Below, piece after piece: positions 1 through 10,941 of a stretch of 64,000 nucleotides of DNA. The notes under the pieces are model-generated. The model was not told where the DNA came from. It worked only from the letters and a program-made list of their open reading frames with translations, and searched no databases. The position numbers and the translations under genes are program-made. Positions within the stretch are counted from its first letter, which is position 1, and each line of letters begins with the position of its first letter. This DNA is from Carposina sasakii. Its lineage: Eukaryota; Arthropoda; Insecta; Lepidoptera; Carposinidae. The stretch covers positions 4,225,115 through 4,289,114 of the forward strand of contig CP053161.1 in NCBI GenBank assembly GCA_014607495.2, read 5' to 3'.

Positions 1-720
1 TGTAGATATTACCGAACAGTAAATGAACATCAATCAAAGATTATCACTCTAATGACGTAAGCTAATTGGCTGAAATACCTCGGAAATCATCTTTGGCACC
101 ATTGATACTGATTTAAAATGTTTTTTAATATTTTTTTTAATACCTTCTACATTTCCTCAGAAATATAACTGTTTCTTACCCAGTGCATTCAAAACCGGGC
201 TGTACTGGAGCAGATATATTGAGGAGGTTTCCTAATATCGATGATTGAAAGAAAGAAGTAGGAATATCCTGTAGCGAATTAAAACGCGAAACTCGAAAAA
301 TAACCTAACGGGATGGCGGAGAACAGTGGAGACCCTGTGCCCCATTAATTAAGGGACACAGGAATATAAGTCTATGTCATTAGCCAAACCTCTTTTTTGT
401 AACTGCTTCAAAGATCTTGATAGGGAATCGTAAGTGGTTATCAATGATATATGTAGCACAAGGCGGGGGGCGGGGCAGATCATTCGGAGGTGCGAAATAA
501 ATCCGATCGGCCCCGAGCGGACCCGAACAGCACCGATCTTGCCTCGGGATAGCGGCGCCTTTGATACTGATACGGGATCGGGTGTAAACGGATGTAGTTT
601 TGGAAAAATAATAGTAGACTCCAGTGGAGATGTTATATTAGTAAAATAAAGTGTAGGTATCTTCGATGTGATGGAAATCACTTTGACCGGTTTCACGAAG
701 GTCTGTCAATGTTTTCTCAT
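1..720. other. No recognised gene; GC-rich patch inside
   Basis: No family is recognised. A GC-rich, CpG-bearing patch at about 455-590 is open on both strands (71 codons on plus at 434-649, 115 codons on minus at 349-696), but neither translation resembles a known protein. It is more likely an old repeat fragment than a gene. Confidence 0.4.
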
Positions 721-905
721 GACCGTATTTCGGTCACGATCATCATTATGGATTAGACGTTTACGCTGGGGATATTAGGTAATCACTGGTATACTGTATT
801 CCCTCACTCTCATAGTCCGATTGAACAGAACTGCAACACGACCGGAGAACAATCATGCTTTACAATTTTACAATATACAAATCCGTGCATGAAAATTAAA
901 TAAAT
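721..905 (-). repeat. Degenerate SINE-B fragment
   Basis: Read on the minus strand this matches the body of the SINE-B copies at 16131-16342 and 58317-58580: the CGTATTTCGG segment, the TCTCATAGTCCGAT segment, and the end with ACAATTTTACAAT. It is heavily diverged and has lost the tRNA-like head. Confidence 0.55.
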
Positions 906-976
906 TCCATAAAGCCCATGCATGACATAATCAAGTCCTAAGACTGAAGTCGCCTTTTGACTACGAAAGGTAAATA

Positions 977-1210
977 TACAGGGTGTAACAAAAGGGATAT
1001 GTTAAGCGAAAATCTATGAAAAAAGCATATAGTACATTCCCAAAATTTGAGCCTCGAAATCAAATGTTTATTTTACCTAATGGAGAATTCCCAAACAACT
1101 CAGGAATGTTCACAATCTTAAAAAATAAACATTTGATTTAGAATCTGGCCTTTATATTGGGCTATATTCATAGCTTTTCGCTTAACGTACCCTTTTTGTT
1201 ACATCCTGTA
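977..1210. mobile_element. TR-A palindromic MITE, copy 1
   Basis: Ends are TACAGGGTGTAACA and its inverse (diverged to TGTTACATCCTGTA). The two halves are inverted copies of about 110 bp that share the GTTAAGCGAAAA and AAATTTGAG..TCGAAATCAAATGTTTATTTT blocks. It is flanked by TA on both sides, as Tc1/mariner insertions are. It has no coding capacity and is probably non-autonomous. Confidence 0.8.
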
Positions 1211-2914
1211 TATATTTACATTTACAGCGACCCTAACTGTCACCAATTTACGGCAATATAGTATCAAATACCCAGTTTAAATCGACCGTCAACAATTTGA
1301 TTAGTATTCTGGAGACAGTCTAGCGTAAAATCAGTTTACAGTGCTAATTTTCACAATTTCGCAGAGCACAAGTCAAGTAGAACTCCAATTGATCCATCAA
1401 TGGGCAGGAACAGATGTTGAGCATCTGCACCTAATATAAAATGAGCTGTCACATTATTGAAACAATGGCGTGGAATGCAACAGTCATTATGCAGATCGGA
1501 GGACTAAGGTAGACTAGGAGATGGCTGCAAAATAAGTAATTGCTTCACCGCTTTAAAACTGTAGCTACAGAAAGGCGCAAATGCCATTGACGTATGGTTT
1601 ATTTTGTCATACATGGATTTAAGGTGCGTCTATATTTTACACAACGATTTGGAGAGCATGGTGAGAAAAACGGCACTAAGCTTATGGGTTTGGCTAAAGA
1701 ATGGCTCCTATCTGTCAAATTTTCCTGATATTTCATCGAAATAATGATAAAAGATTTTGGCAATATTTTCCATTTTCCACACTAATAGAAAGAAGTGTTC
1801 AAGAATCTGTCCTAAAGCTATTGACGGATACAATTCATTATTACCTACCTATTGCTAAAGTGTAATGTGATCTTTAGACACATAAATAAGATTTTACTAT
1901 TCAACTGTAAATGACCTTAGCTTTATAATAATTTATTGTTGATATCTAATTTAAAAATAAAAATTAAAACAGTGTCCATATAAATTTTTAGTTAATGGAA
2001 ATATTGCATCGAAAGTTGAAGTAGGCCTATACGGTCATCTCTGTGACTTTAAGTTCTTTTCTAGTTATTACACTATGCCCTTTCTAGGTTCGCTTGTTAG
2101 CGTGTAATGACCAAGTTTTTGTTGACATCGATTGTAAAATAGTTGAGGTGGTGGGGAATAAGGAAAATAGTTTTTAAAGCTGTTTATTAGTGCTAAATAA
2201 TGAAATGGTTAGTGAAATGACAAGTTTTTTATTCATATGTTCGTTGACGCCTAATGAGATCTTCGTAACAACTTGCTTCTTAATTATCTACAAAGTTTTT
2301 AGATAATCCCAACTATAATACTTACCGTAAATTCGAAAGGTTTGTTTGTAACCTCTTCAAATCTTCTTGAAAAGTACGAAGAACGACATAGGCTACATTC
2401 TGTAGTTAATTTGGACCAAGTCGCGGGCAACAGCTAGTATTTTTTTAACTAGTTACCAGTTACTCGAAAGCATGTCATAGTATCAAATCCATAGTAAAGT
2501 AACAGTTAAGTCGACTGTCAACAGCTGATTAGCGTACGAGAAACCGGCGAATAATCTACTCAAATAACCTCAGTTTAAGAGCAAATAAATAAGACTCGAT
2601 TTAAATAGACATTCCATATAAATTGAGTGCTAGTTTTTACGCGTACACAATATATTGAGGTCAAGTAAAAAATACAACGATCCGCATATAGAGTGCGCAA
2701 TTTGTATGTTTGTATGTATGAATGAAGTAATTATCTATGCGCTTGCGCATTCTCGACTGATTGATCCACATCCGTATTGAGATGGCTGTCAATTGATGTT
2801 ATTGACGATTAGACGCCACTTTTTATGGTTCCGTAGATTAAGCTAAAATATCCTTTCTTGGCAGTCGGGCAAAAAACGTATCGAATATGTCACAGTGATT
2901 AAATTAAACGGGGT
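1211..2914. other. Intergenic or intronic, no gene seen
   Basis: AT-rich sequence without a recognisable coding exon, tRNA or known repeat, apart from a short Rep-G-like scrap near 2420 (TCGCGGGCAACAGCTAGTAT). A short TATG-type microsatellite lies near 2703. Confidence 0.4.
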
Positions 2915-2927
2915 AGAGGACATATTT

Positions 2928-3107
2928 ACGTAAATATACATATTATTATAGACACGGAGACACGGCTATGTTCACGAAATGAGTTAGCCAGAAGTGCAGG
3001 GTAATAAGTTCACAAGATCTCATAAGGGACATCCCATAGCCACGTTTAGCAGCGGGACAGATGTTCATGATCGGTGACAAGTTGCTAGCTTATCGCCTGA
3101 GAGACTG
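2928..3107 (-). mobile_element. Ret-E retroposon, 5'-truncated, with target duplication
   Basis: It matches the Ret-E family (GCCACGTTTA, GTGACAAGTTGCTAGCTTATCGCCTGAGAGA on plus). It is bounded by perfect 13-bp direct repeats AGAGGACATATTT at 2915-2927 and 3108-3120. The family head is missing at the right end, so this is a 5'-truncated insertion with its 3' tail at the left. Confidence 0.8.
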
Positions 3108-3679
3108 AGAGGACATATTTCTGAATATTATTTATGTTTTTTGATAAAATGTAAACTTGGATACTGTTTTTGACATGTTTATTTCTATAAGCCCAAGGGC
3201 TCGCCATGGCTCATCACAGCAATATATATTTTAGACCTCCCATTGTAATAAAACATTGTATTTACCTATGAGCCACTATAAATTATATTATGATTCTGAT
3301 TTTGGGTGTCAGAAAAGTTGTGACTTTCCCTTCTTTCGATTTTTTCCTTGGAGAACGTAGGTATTATAGGTAGGTAGGTACATAAGTACCTGTAGGTTCA
3401 GATGTGTCTTGTTTTTCCCTATCTATTATCTTTTTCCACATTTCTTTAAATTGAAATAAGCAAAGAACCCTTAAAAATTATACAATACACATTTTTACCC
3501 GCTCTTTTATTAGCACTTAGCATTTAGATAGAGCTTGTCAACGGCTTGTTGATTCAATCAAATTGAACATTGAATTAAGTGAACTTATCAACAAATGCAG
3601 AACTAGCCTTAAGACAGAATTAGACGGTTCACATTTGTATTTATGCCGATGAGCGGCGGTAGGCTCACCACTTACAAGA

Positions 3680-3905
3680 TACATACATACATACTGCTGT
3701 GTTCCGGGAATGGGGTAATCAGAACTGCAGGGTCATAAAAGATATCCCACAGTTACGTATACCATAGCAGGGAGTTATAAATGATTACTAACAAGTTGCT
3801 AGCTTATCGCCTGAGAGACTGTCCGAGTTCCTTGGTCGACTCTTACGACATGCACGGAAGGAGATACGGTAATGTATTCTGTGAAGCCCCGCATCAGCAC
3901 AGGCA
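3680..3905 (-). mobile_element. Ret-E retroposon, near full length
   Basis: One of the most complete Ret-E copies. The left end is the (TACA)n tail. The body carries GTTCCGGGAATGG and GACAAGTTGCTAGC, and the right end is the head, with ATGTATTCT and CCCCGCATCAGCAC. The plus-strand motif GACTCTTACGACATGCACGG is the part homologous to the Ret-C and Ret-D heads. Confidence 0.8.
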
Positions 3906-4131
3906 AGCTTGGTAAATTATGACTGCCCGCTGTCTGGTGCCATTTAAAGTCTTCTATATTTCTCGCAATATGATGTCGACTGTTGTTTTTATGAATGAAA
4001 AAAATAGTACAATGTTGCAAATATAAACAGTAGGTAGGTAAATTGTAGACATTGTATGACGATATAAATTCAATGCTGCTAAACAAAAACATTAACATTC
4101 TTTTGTATTTTCCGACTTTTTTAAACTACTT

Positions 4132-4357
4132 GGGGCCAATTCTTGAAGTCTCGAATTGGAACGAAGCCGAAACGGAACCATTGTAAACGCTCAGAGCAAA
4201 GTAATAATTACTATATGGTGACGTTTTTATTCTGTAACACTCGCGACCGATGCGTGCTAAAATATACGCGATGGGTATATATTGCTTCGCACCGCGTTTC
4301 GTTAACGGTTCGTTAGTGGTTGCGTTTCGGCTCACAAAATTTCAAGAATTGGCCACC
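4132..4357. mobile_element. Foldback MITE with GGCCAATTCTTGAA ends
   Basis: The left end GGGGCCAATTCTTGAA is mirrored by TTCAAGAATTGGCCACC at the right. The arms continue imperfectly through GCCGAAACG.AACC, about 45 bp in all. The interior is AT-rich with no coding sequence. No clear target duplication was found, so the superfamily is open. Confidence 0.65.
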
Positions 4358-4655
4358 TATCACTTATATGAATGCAGTTGGTGAAATGTCATTTCTATGC
4401 AATTTACGTCAATTGTTTTTGCACCAATTTGCTCACCTTATTGGGTTTATGTTGTTAAATATTAATGTACTTATGAGCTGTCATGTTCAAGAATTATAGG
4501 TAGATAGATAGCTACTTACACAATATTAGGAAGGTGCCTATTGGTCATGAATAAGTAACAAATACATGTTATCTACTGGACAAACGATATACTTAACCAT
4601 TTTCAAAATATAATTCCAACTTTTTATAGAATATTATAAGAAAATGAAAAAATTC

Positions 4656-4740
4656 TTCATCCGGGTGAGATTTGAACTCACGACCTCTCACAAACCGTGC
4701 TTTCGCTCTAACCAACTGAGCTATCGGGTCACTTAACTCG
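4656..4740 (-). repeat. tRNA-derived SINE or tRNA pseudogene
   Basis: On minus there is an A-box-like TAGCTCAGTTGG and a B-box-like GAGTTCAAATCTC. The D-arm is good, but no anticodon stem forms and the acceptor ends do not pair fully. TCATCCG / CGGATGA is inverted around the unit. A second fragment with the same 3' segment is at 12590-12660, which favours a SINE over a single tRNA gene. Confidence 0.6.
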
Positions 4741-4849
4741 GATGACGAATTTTACCATCTCTTTTTAAATTTACATTGTTGGCAACGTTATTTTTTCATC
4801 CCGATAGCTATACACTAGCCAAATCTCGGTAAACAAAGCTGAATCCGTG

Positions 4850-5170
4850 GAAAGCATACCTGGGAAGTGTCTGGTTCCCAAGATATTAGGGTCCAAAGTT
4901 GAGTAAATAGACTGCGTTTTTCTGCATAAATGCACATAGACGCGTGTAGCAAGATTTTGCTTACGAGAAATAATTAATATAATATAATAATAGTCAATGA
5001 AAAAACTAGCATAAACTCTGGACACTATAAATTTCGCCCGATCAAGTAATTAAATATTTTTTTTCAAAAAAATTTACATCTTTTCCCAGCATTTTTTGGC
5101 ATAAACTTAGTTTATTTTATGTATAGAATACGTACCCTTCGTTAAGGGTGGCAACGAAAAAACACCATGT
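4850..5170 (+). mobile_element. TR-B element, left end lost
   Basis: It matches the TR-B family from AAGCATACCTGGGAAGTGTC onward, through GTCCAAAGTTGAGTAAATAG, CACTATAAATTTCGCCCGAT and the right end GTACGTACCCTTCGTTAAGG. The first about 90 bp, including the TACAGGGTGATTTTTGG end, are replaced by unrelated sequence. Confidence 0.75.
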
Positions 5171-6020
5171 ATATTATAAAATATTAATAAAACTTTTTGT
5201 TTGCGCAGGTTGGTTGTTGATTAACGGAATATTATACTATAATTTAATGGTGCTATTTTAAATAATCTCCTTTCTGTTTTTCCACCAGAGATGTCCTGTG
5301 CTGCAGTGCTATGGATACACGTGATATCCACCAATGATTTCAATTAATTTGGTTGGTGGACATCAAACGCATTCAAAGCAACGTTTCAGCTTTATCCAAT
5401 ATTTTCTCCTGACTTTTCTTCGCTCGACAATACTGAACTTGCAATATTTTCCATTGCCTTGCCAAAACCCCTTACAACAACAGCATAACCAAATCACATC
5501 AGCGATTCCGCATCTCTGCACCATAATGCCGCAATCCTAATTCAAATCGAGATGATATCCAGACCAATTTGTCTCCCCTGCACGACAGACAAACAGACAG
5601 ACTTGTAACACAATAAATTTTACCACAACATCCCTTAATGGCTCAGAAATTACGGTATAATCAGCCTTATAGTGTAGATATAAGAAGGGCGCTAAGGGAC
5701 TGTATGACGCTAGAAAGTATAGTAATGTTGGTTCGAATAGGGCTAACAAGATGAGTTTTGGCCGGATGGAGCGCAATATTGAGACAGCCCTTAGGGCACT
5801 CATTCTTATGCTATAATACTGCTGAAATCTGGTTTGAACTAGTTTAATAGATGAGTTATTTCAGTGAGATGGTTATTGTGAAACTCTATGTAAATATATG
5901 ATATAAGTAAAATCATTACTTACCTTTGTTTTGCCGTTGGGTAAAAAACATACAGTCGAATTGAGAACTTTTTCAAATGCTTTCATAGGTACATAGGGTA
6001 GATTTCAGTTATAGATATTT
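5171..6020. other. No gene seen
   Basis: AT-rich sequence. Open frames at 5334-5540 (+) and 5537-5803 (-) have no start context, domain or codon bias that supports them. Confidence 0.4.
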
Positions 6021-6061
6021 TTACATTTACTGTATCCAATTATTACAGTAAATAAATAAAT

Positions 6062-6340
6062 TTTATATTCTTCTATGCTGCTCTGGGAGTGAAAAAAAAA
6101 CGTATAATACTACAGCTGCTTCTCTTCCCGGGCATACTGTACAAGTCAGTAGAGGGACATGAGGGGTCTTGGTATTTTGTAGGCGATGGGCTGACCACCT
6201 GTCACTACTAACCGAACTTGTACATCTCAACTGTATCCTCAAAATTGGTCAGAAGTGGCACCATGTGGTTCTATGGGCCCTTGGTGATCTACCTACCCCG
6301 TAAGGGATAAAGGCGTGATTATATGTATGTATGTATGTAA
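6062..6340 (+). mobile_element. Ret-C retroposon, full length, with long target duplication
   Basis: The head has CTATGCTGCTCTGGGAGTG and ACTACAGCTGCTTCTC. The body has GTACAAGTCAGTAGAGGGAC, TAGGCGATGGGCTGACCACC and GGCACCATGTGG. The tail is (TATG)n. A direct repeat of about 31 bp, beginning TGTATCCAAT and ending in AAATAAATAAAT, lies at 6031-6061 and again just after the tail at 6341-6376. The right copy has an extra CCAAT. This fixes the orientation and shows retroposition. Confidence 0.8.
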
Positions 6341-6492
6341 TGTATCCAATCCAATTATTACAGTAAATAAATAAATACTGGTACTTAGGTACCTACTTGG
6401 TTTAAATAATCTGTGACCTGTTTTTTCTTTTAAATATGGTGGTAACATTGTTTTAAAACTTGCATTGTGCAACTAAAGGTATATCAAATAGT

Positions 6493-6670
6493 CTTCAGCC
6501 TATTGCAGTCTACTGCTGGACGTAGGCCTCCCCCAGGGCACGCCTCAAGGCTACTGATGGGGTTTTGCCCAAGTCACCACGCTGGGCAGGCGGGTTAGTG
6601 AGCGCAGTGTGATTTTTGAACTATGTTGTCAACACGGGAGGCGCTGCTGCGCATCTCCCGGAAATATCGA
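6493..6670 (-). mobile_element. Ret-D retroposon with perfect target duplication
   Basis: Reverse orientation: the 3' part GCAGTCTACTGCTGGACGTA lies at the left and the CACGGGAGGCGCTGCTGC part at the right, where it is 5'-truncated before the head. Perfect 12-bp direct repeats ATATCAAATAGT lie at 6481-6492 and 6671-6682. Confidence 0.85.
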
Positions 6671-6812
6671 ATATCAAATAGTGGCAGACAGGAATTACAT
6701 TAGATTTAGATGCGCGTCAGGATTACGAACATACTTTTTACGATCATAAAATTTTGAAATGTTACAATAATTACAATTATTGTAAAATTTCAAAGTGATG
6801 CTAACATTTTTA

Positions 6813-7070
6813 TACAGAATGTAACAGAAAGGGTATGTTAAGCGAAAAGCTATGTACAAAGCCCACTATAGAGAACCTATTTCCAAAATTTGAGACTCGA
6901 ATTGACATGTTTATTTTTCAAGATTGTATTCCTGAGTTGTTTAGGTATTCTCCATACTATCTGGAAAAATGAACATGTGATTTCGAGTCTGAAATTTTGT
7001 GGGTATGTTCCTTTTAGTGGGCTATTTACATAGCTTCTCGCTTAACACACCCCTTTTGTTACACCCTGTA
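6813..7070. mobile_element. TR-A palindromic MITE, copy 2
   Basis: TACAGAATGTAACA at the left, TGTTACACCCTGTA at the right, TA on both outer sides. The arms are about 120 bp, mirrored around CCTGAGTTG..TAGG.ATTCTCC. Confidence 0.85.
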
Positions 7071-7465
7071 TATCTGCCTTACTGTTATGTTTTATTTTCG
7101 TTGTTTATTATAATTGCTTCTTAATACTTTATGTAGTATCGCTGTATTATCAGTTAACATATCGCAGACGGTTACATTTACTGTTTGATCGCTGTAGGTC
7201 GCAAGGATATTACTTACTGGTTAGGGTTCCGTGGAGAATTAAGTAATTTCAATACATAATAAGCAAATTCAATGCTAATTACTTTCAATTTCGTATTTAC
7301 ATGTAGCACGAATGAGAAACATATACGGGTGTAGGGATCTGAGAGCACCACTTAGTAAGTAATGCCGAGGATGCCACGGTTGTTGGCGAAACATATGTAG
7401 ATTGTTTATCCGGACAATGTATCGTGCATGCTACTTCTGATAAGACAGATCCGACATGGTATGTA
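7071..7465. other. No gene seen
   Basis: AT-rich sequence between two repeats. No coding exon, RNA gene or recognised element was found. Confidence 0.4.
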
Positions 7466-7467
7466 AT

Positions 7468-7655
7468 TGTAACGCCTAAGAGGGGTTAGTAGAGAGGTAT
7501 ATTTGAGATGTACAAGTTCGGTTAGTAGTGACAGGTGGTCAGCCCATCGCCTACAAAACACCAAGACCCTCTTGTTCCTCTACTGACTTGTACAGTATGC
7601 TCGGGAAAAGAAACAGCTGTAGTATTATACTTTTTTTTTCATTACCAGAGCAGCA
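7468..7655 (-). mobile_element. Ret-C retroposon, internally deleted
   Basis: Matches Ret-C in reverse (GAGATGTACAAGTTCGGTTA, GGTGGTCAGCCCATCGCCTA, ACTGACTTGTACAGTATGC) up to CAGAGCAGCATA. About 60 bp near the tail are missing. Its head abuts the Ret-E copy that follows. Confidence 0.75.
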
Positions 7656-7835
7656 TACCTGTGCTGATGCGAGGCTACACTAGAATACATCAGCTGCATC
7701 TCCTCCCGTGCATGTCGTAAGAGTCGACCAAGGAACTCAGGGGCATTCTCTCAGGCGATAAGCTAGCGACTTGATACTGTTAATCTGCAGGATCTCCTTT
7801 ATGATCCTGCATTTCAAGAACACAGCTGTGTCTAT
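7656..7835 (+). mobile_element. Ret-E retroposon abutting Ret-C
   Basis: The head GTGCTGATGCGAGGCT, the core CCGTGCATGTCGTAAGAGTC and AGGCGATAAGCTAGC are in order, down to the CACAGCTGTGT region. The middle is partly deleted. It is joined directly to the Ret-C head, either as an insertion or as a template switch. Confidence 0.75.
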
Positions 7836-8389
7836 TATGTTCGTATGATTGAGATAACTTTATAAGTAAAATATAAAATAACGAATAGTTAACTCCCTTA
7901 TTCATACTCATTTATAGGTATTGACTTGTATTTCATCGCCTGAAGCCTTTTCCCCATTGACCCACTTTCTCATCAAAAAGGGTGACTTTTTTCATCCCCT
8001 GTCTATTTTATTTACATACAGATGTAAAGAAAATTGATTTCTTTAATTTGAATTGCGCGCGTCATTTGTCCGCGCCAATCAGTCCACCTGTCAAAGTCAA
8101 ATATGGCTAGATCATCTACAACTATCAACCTCGTTGTTATTTTCGTATGATGTAAATAGATAATTAAAATTAATTGTGTAATTTATAAAACTGTGAATTT
8201 AGAGGTGATAACAATAAACTTTTACTGTCGTTTCTTTATTTACAGGTAAGATTGTGTTCGTTATGTAAAGGTTATGTGGTTTTGTAACTTAGTAGATTAG
8301 ATAAATAAAAACTGCATTCTTTGTTTACAGAGAAACAAATTGAAGTTTAATTTCACCTTTTGGAACAGAATTACAATTAAGTGTCTTAT
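7836..8389. other. No gene seen
   Basis: AT-rich sequence with no coding signal. A sequence resembling a splice acceptor (TTATTTACAGG near 8240) has no open exon with a recognisable product beside it. Confidence 0.35.
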
Positions 8390-8592
8390 ACAGATATTAA
8401 TTATTTCTCGTGAAAAAATCTTGCTACGCGTGTCAGTGTGCATGTATGCAGAAAAACGCAGTCTATTTACTCAACTTTGGACCCTAATATCTTGGGAACC
8501 AGACACTTCCCAGGTATACTTCCATGGTGAAAAATGATCGTGATGTCATCATTCGTAGTTTTCGGGTAGTTGACGACAAAAAACATCCTGTA
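8390..8592 (-). mobile_element. TR-B element, truncated
   Basis: Reverse orientation. It begins inside the element at CAGATATTAATTATTTCTCG and runs through GGACCCTAATATCTTGGGAA to the end CATCCTGTA. The GTGGCCAC end is missing. Confidence 0.75.
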
Positions 8593-8689
8593 TATGTGGA
8601 TAGAATAATTGACAACATTCGACTTTGTTTATTACGTGAACTACTAAAATATTTTTTTTTTTTAATATAAGTATTAAGTTAAAAAAATT

Positions 8690-8815
8690 CACTCTATTTG
8701 CTTGGTTTGCTGAAAGAGATCTCTTGTGTTTGTCATTAGACATGCATCTCTTATTTCATCCTGTTATTTATATTTTTTGTGTATGTATGCAATAAAGAAT
8801 ATGAATAGCTTAAAA
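8690..8815 (+). repeat. LINE 3' end (AATAAAG-type tail)
   Basis: GCTGAAAGAGATCTCTT followed by a T-rich stretch and TGCAATAAAGAATATGAATA. The same plan recurs at 18510-18640, 30020-30160 and 50400-50578, and is typical of 3' ends of jockey/R1-type LINEs in moths. Confidence 0.5.
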
Positions 8816-8891
8816 ATAAATATCTACGTTCTATTCCAGACTAGATAAGTTAGGAAACAACTGATGTATTTATTTATATCCACATCATCCT

Positions 8892-9074
8892 GGCCGCGTG
8901 GTGCCGGCAGATTAGAATTTGTACCACCCTATGTCTGCCCGTAGGTATCGTACGAGGCTATTAAGAGTTTCCGGGAGGTGGGCAGCAGCGCGTCCCGTGT
9001 TGACAACATAGTCCAAAATACAAACTGCGGTCACCAACCCGCCAGTGGACTGCAATAGGCTGATGATGATGATG
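8892..9074 (+). mobile_element. Ret-D retroposon with perfect target duplication
   Basis: The head GGCCGCGTGGTGCCGGCAGA and the core GCCCGTAGGTATCGTACGAG are present, and the tail is CTGATGATGATGATG. The middle, from CAACCCGCC to AGTGGACTGC, is deleted. Perfect 10-bp direct repeats ACATCATCCT lie at 8882-8891 and 9075-9084. Confidence 0.85.
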
Positions 9075-9345
9075 ACATCATCCTTAACGCTCCTAACGTT
9101 TACGCTCTAGAGTGTGCCAAAGAAATATACAAACATACAATCCAAAACATAACCCTCCCTCTGGCGTAGTCGGAAAACAAATGAACCATATCACTATACA
9201 GGAAACACCCTTGACCAGCCGAACATCTGCTTTACAAATACTCAATAAACATTAAATTTTAAATTGTATTTTTAATGCGACAGCTTTAATTGCAATTAAA
9301 CTGAAGATAATGTCCAGTGCTCATTTATAGGGATACAGTCTAGGT

Positions 9346-9821
9346 CAGGGATGGCGAACCAATGGCACGCGTGCCACCCCTGGCACGCAACAAAATAGTT
9401 CAGGCACGCCTAATGATGATACAGATGAGAATGAATAACATTAAAAAAATTGCATCGAAACCGTTTGTCAGATGACTCTAGTTCAGCAGCTAGCATTCTG
9501 CTGAAAGTAACAAAGTAAGAGCCTGACATAAAATACTTAGCATCTTATTTGAAACAGCAGAAATAACACAATTTTTTTATATGTTAAAATAGTAACATTA
9601 CATACCGATAATTATAAAATTATTAATAAAGAAATGGAAAAATTGTACTTTTGAATTTTTAATAAATACCTAGTATATACTTAATATCATCTAGTTTTAT
9701 TTTTGTTCAATAATATCAATATGCCTAAATTATTTGATGGCACGTCATAGATATATTTGTCTCATAAAAATGGCACGTATATCACTAAACCCACTAAGCA
9801 CACCAGGGTTCGCCATCCCTG
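9346..9821. mobile_element. hAT-type non-autonomous element with 8-bp target duplication
   Basis: Terminal inverted repeats are CAGGGATGGCGAACC and GGTTCGCCATCCCTG, a perfect 15-bp match. The 8-bp flanks GTCTAGGT (9338-9345) and GTCTAGGT (9822-9829) are identical. A CAGGG terminus with an 8-bp duplication is diagnostic of hAT transposons. The interior (476 bp in total) is AT-rich with GGCACG motifs near both ends and no transposase, so it needs a transposase from elsewhere. Confidence 0.9.
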
Positions 9822-9989
9822 GTCTAGGTCATTAAAATCATAAGCTGTTTTGAGCATTGGTCACTCTATGCAGATCAAGGTATATTATGTTGAGAGAGAA
9901 AACTGATATTATACAGATAATAGAGATGATTACGGTTTTTTTATTTTGTTTTGTATTTATATCGAAAGATCATAAAATAATAGAAACAT

Positions 9990-10237
9990 TTGCAAAAGAA
10001 AACCTTCGCCAGCGTGAAAACTTTCCGGGATATAACGATTTCAAAATCACAATTTTAGACTTGCCAAAAAACGATCCATACAAACAGCTATCACAATTAT
10101 TATTATGACGTCACTCTATCAGTAACTTGTACGCGCGTAAAAGAACTTTTGTTCTACAGCTATATGTACTTGTATTAAATGTTGCGTTTATAAATATGGT
10201 CACTAAACAAAAGTTGCTGTAAATGATGCAGGTGGTC
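9990..10237 (+). repeat. Direct repeat, copy 1 (partner at 12176)
   Basis: From AAAGAAAACCTTCGCCAGCG through GATTTCAAAATCACAATTTTAGAC, AGTAACTTGTACGCGCGTAA and GTTGCTGTAAATGATGCAGG this closely matches 12176-12412 in the same orientation. Copy 1 has part of an open frame (9857-10108) that the second copy breaks with stops, so a coding role is unlikely. Confidence 0.75.
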
Positions 10238-10435
10238 ATGTGATGTAGTAATTTTTAATTAATTTCACATTAAAAAATGGACTTGCCCACTTAACTTTGA
10301 ACGCTACCTCATTTGGGCACTTAATCAAATTGTAATTTTACAGATAGGTATGATTTTGATGATTTATTCTGATAAGCATAAAATGTCACTAAAATTCAAC
10401 TATAGGTATAGTAAACATCCCTATTTTATCTAGAC

Positions 10436-10605
10436 GCACACGACTTGGTCCGCCTATACTTTAGAAATCCCGCTAATTTCCGTTACCGTGGGAATTTCGG
10501 AAAATCCTTTCGTATCGGATGCCTACGTCATACAAAGAACACACCCTCCAAGTTTCAGGATCTCTAAGGTCAGCGGTTTAAGCTGTGCCTACATTAAGTA
10601 CTATG
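10436..10605. repeat. Possible old interspersed repeat
   Basis: The segment with ACACACCCTCCAAGTTTCAG, TCTCTAAGGTC and AGCGGTTTAAGCTGTGC resembles repeats often seen in insect genomes. It has no second copy in this window, so this is weak. Confidence 0.3.
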
Positions 10606-10679
10606 TCACTCATGAGGCTTCATTCTGATAATTATTTTACGTGTAGGTAAATAAGTAATAATAATGTAGGACTAAGTGC

Positions 10680-10941
10680 CGCGTTGTGCCGGCAGAGTAG
10701 AATTCCACCCCATGTCTGCCCGTGGGTATCGTACGAGGCGATTAAGGGTTTCCGGTAGGTTGGCAGCAGCGCCACCCGTGTTGACAACATAGTTCAAAAT
10801 ACAAACTGCGGTCACCAACCCGCCTGCCCAGCGTGGTGACTATGGGCAAATACCCCCCATGGCAGTCTTATGGCGTGCCCTGGGGGAAGCCTACGTCCAG
10901 CAGTGGACTGCAATAGGCTGATGATGATGATGATGATGATG
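10680..10941 (+). mobile_element. Ret-D retroposon, near full length
   Basis: The head GTTGTGCCGGCAGAGTAGAA, the core CCCGTGGGTATCGTACGAGG and the tail (TGATGA)n are complete. The frame GCGTGCCCTGGGGGAAGCCT..CAGCAGTGGACTGCAATAGG, then TGA, matches the end of an RTE LINE ORF (ALGEAYVQQWTAIG, stop). A possible 6-bp duplication AAGTGC lies at 10674 and 10942. Confidence 0.85.

Noticed and set aside
349..696. 115-codon minus frame and 71-codon plus frame on opposite strands
   Set aside because: Both overlap one GC-rich patch, have no domain, and lack splice or start support. Open frames of this size arise by chance where stops are rare.
2700..2725. TATG microsatellite as a Ret-C or Ret-E tail
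   Set aside because: No family sequence lies next to it.
4656..4740. Functional tRNA gene on minus
   Set aside because: A and B boxes are present, but the anticodon stem does not pair and the acceptor stem is imperfect. A second partial copy at 12590 suggests a SINE.
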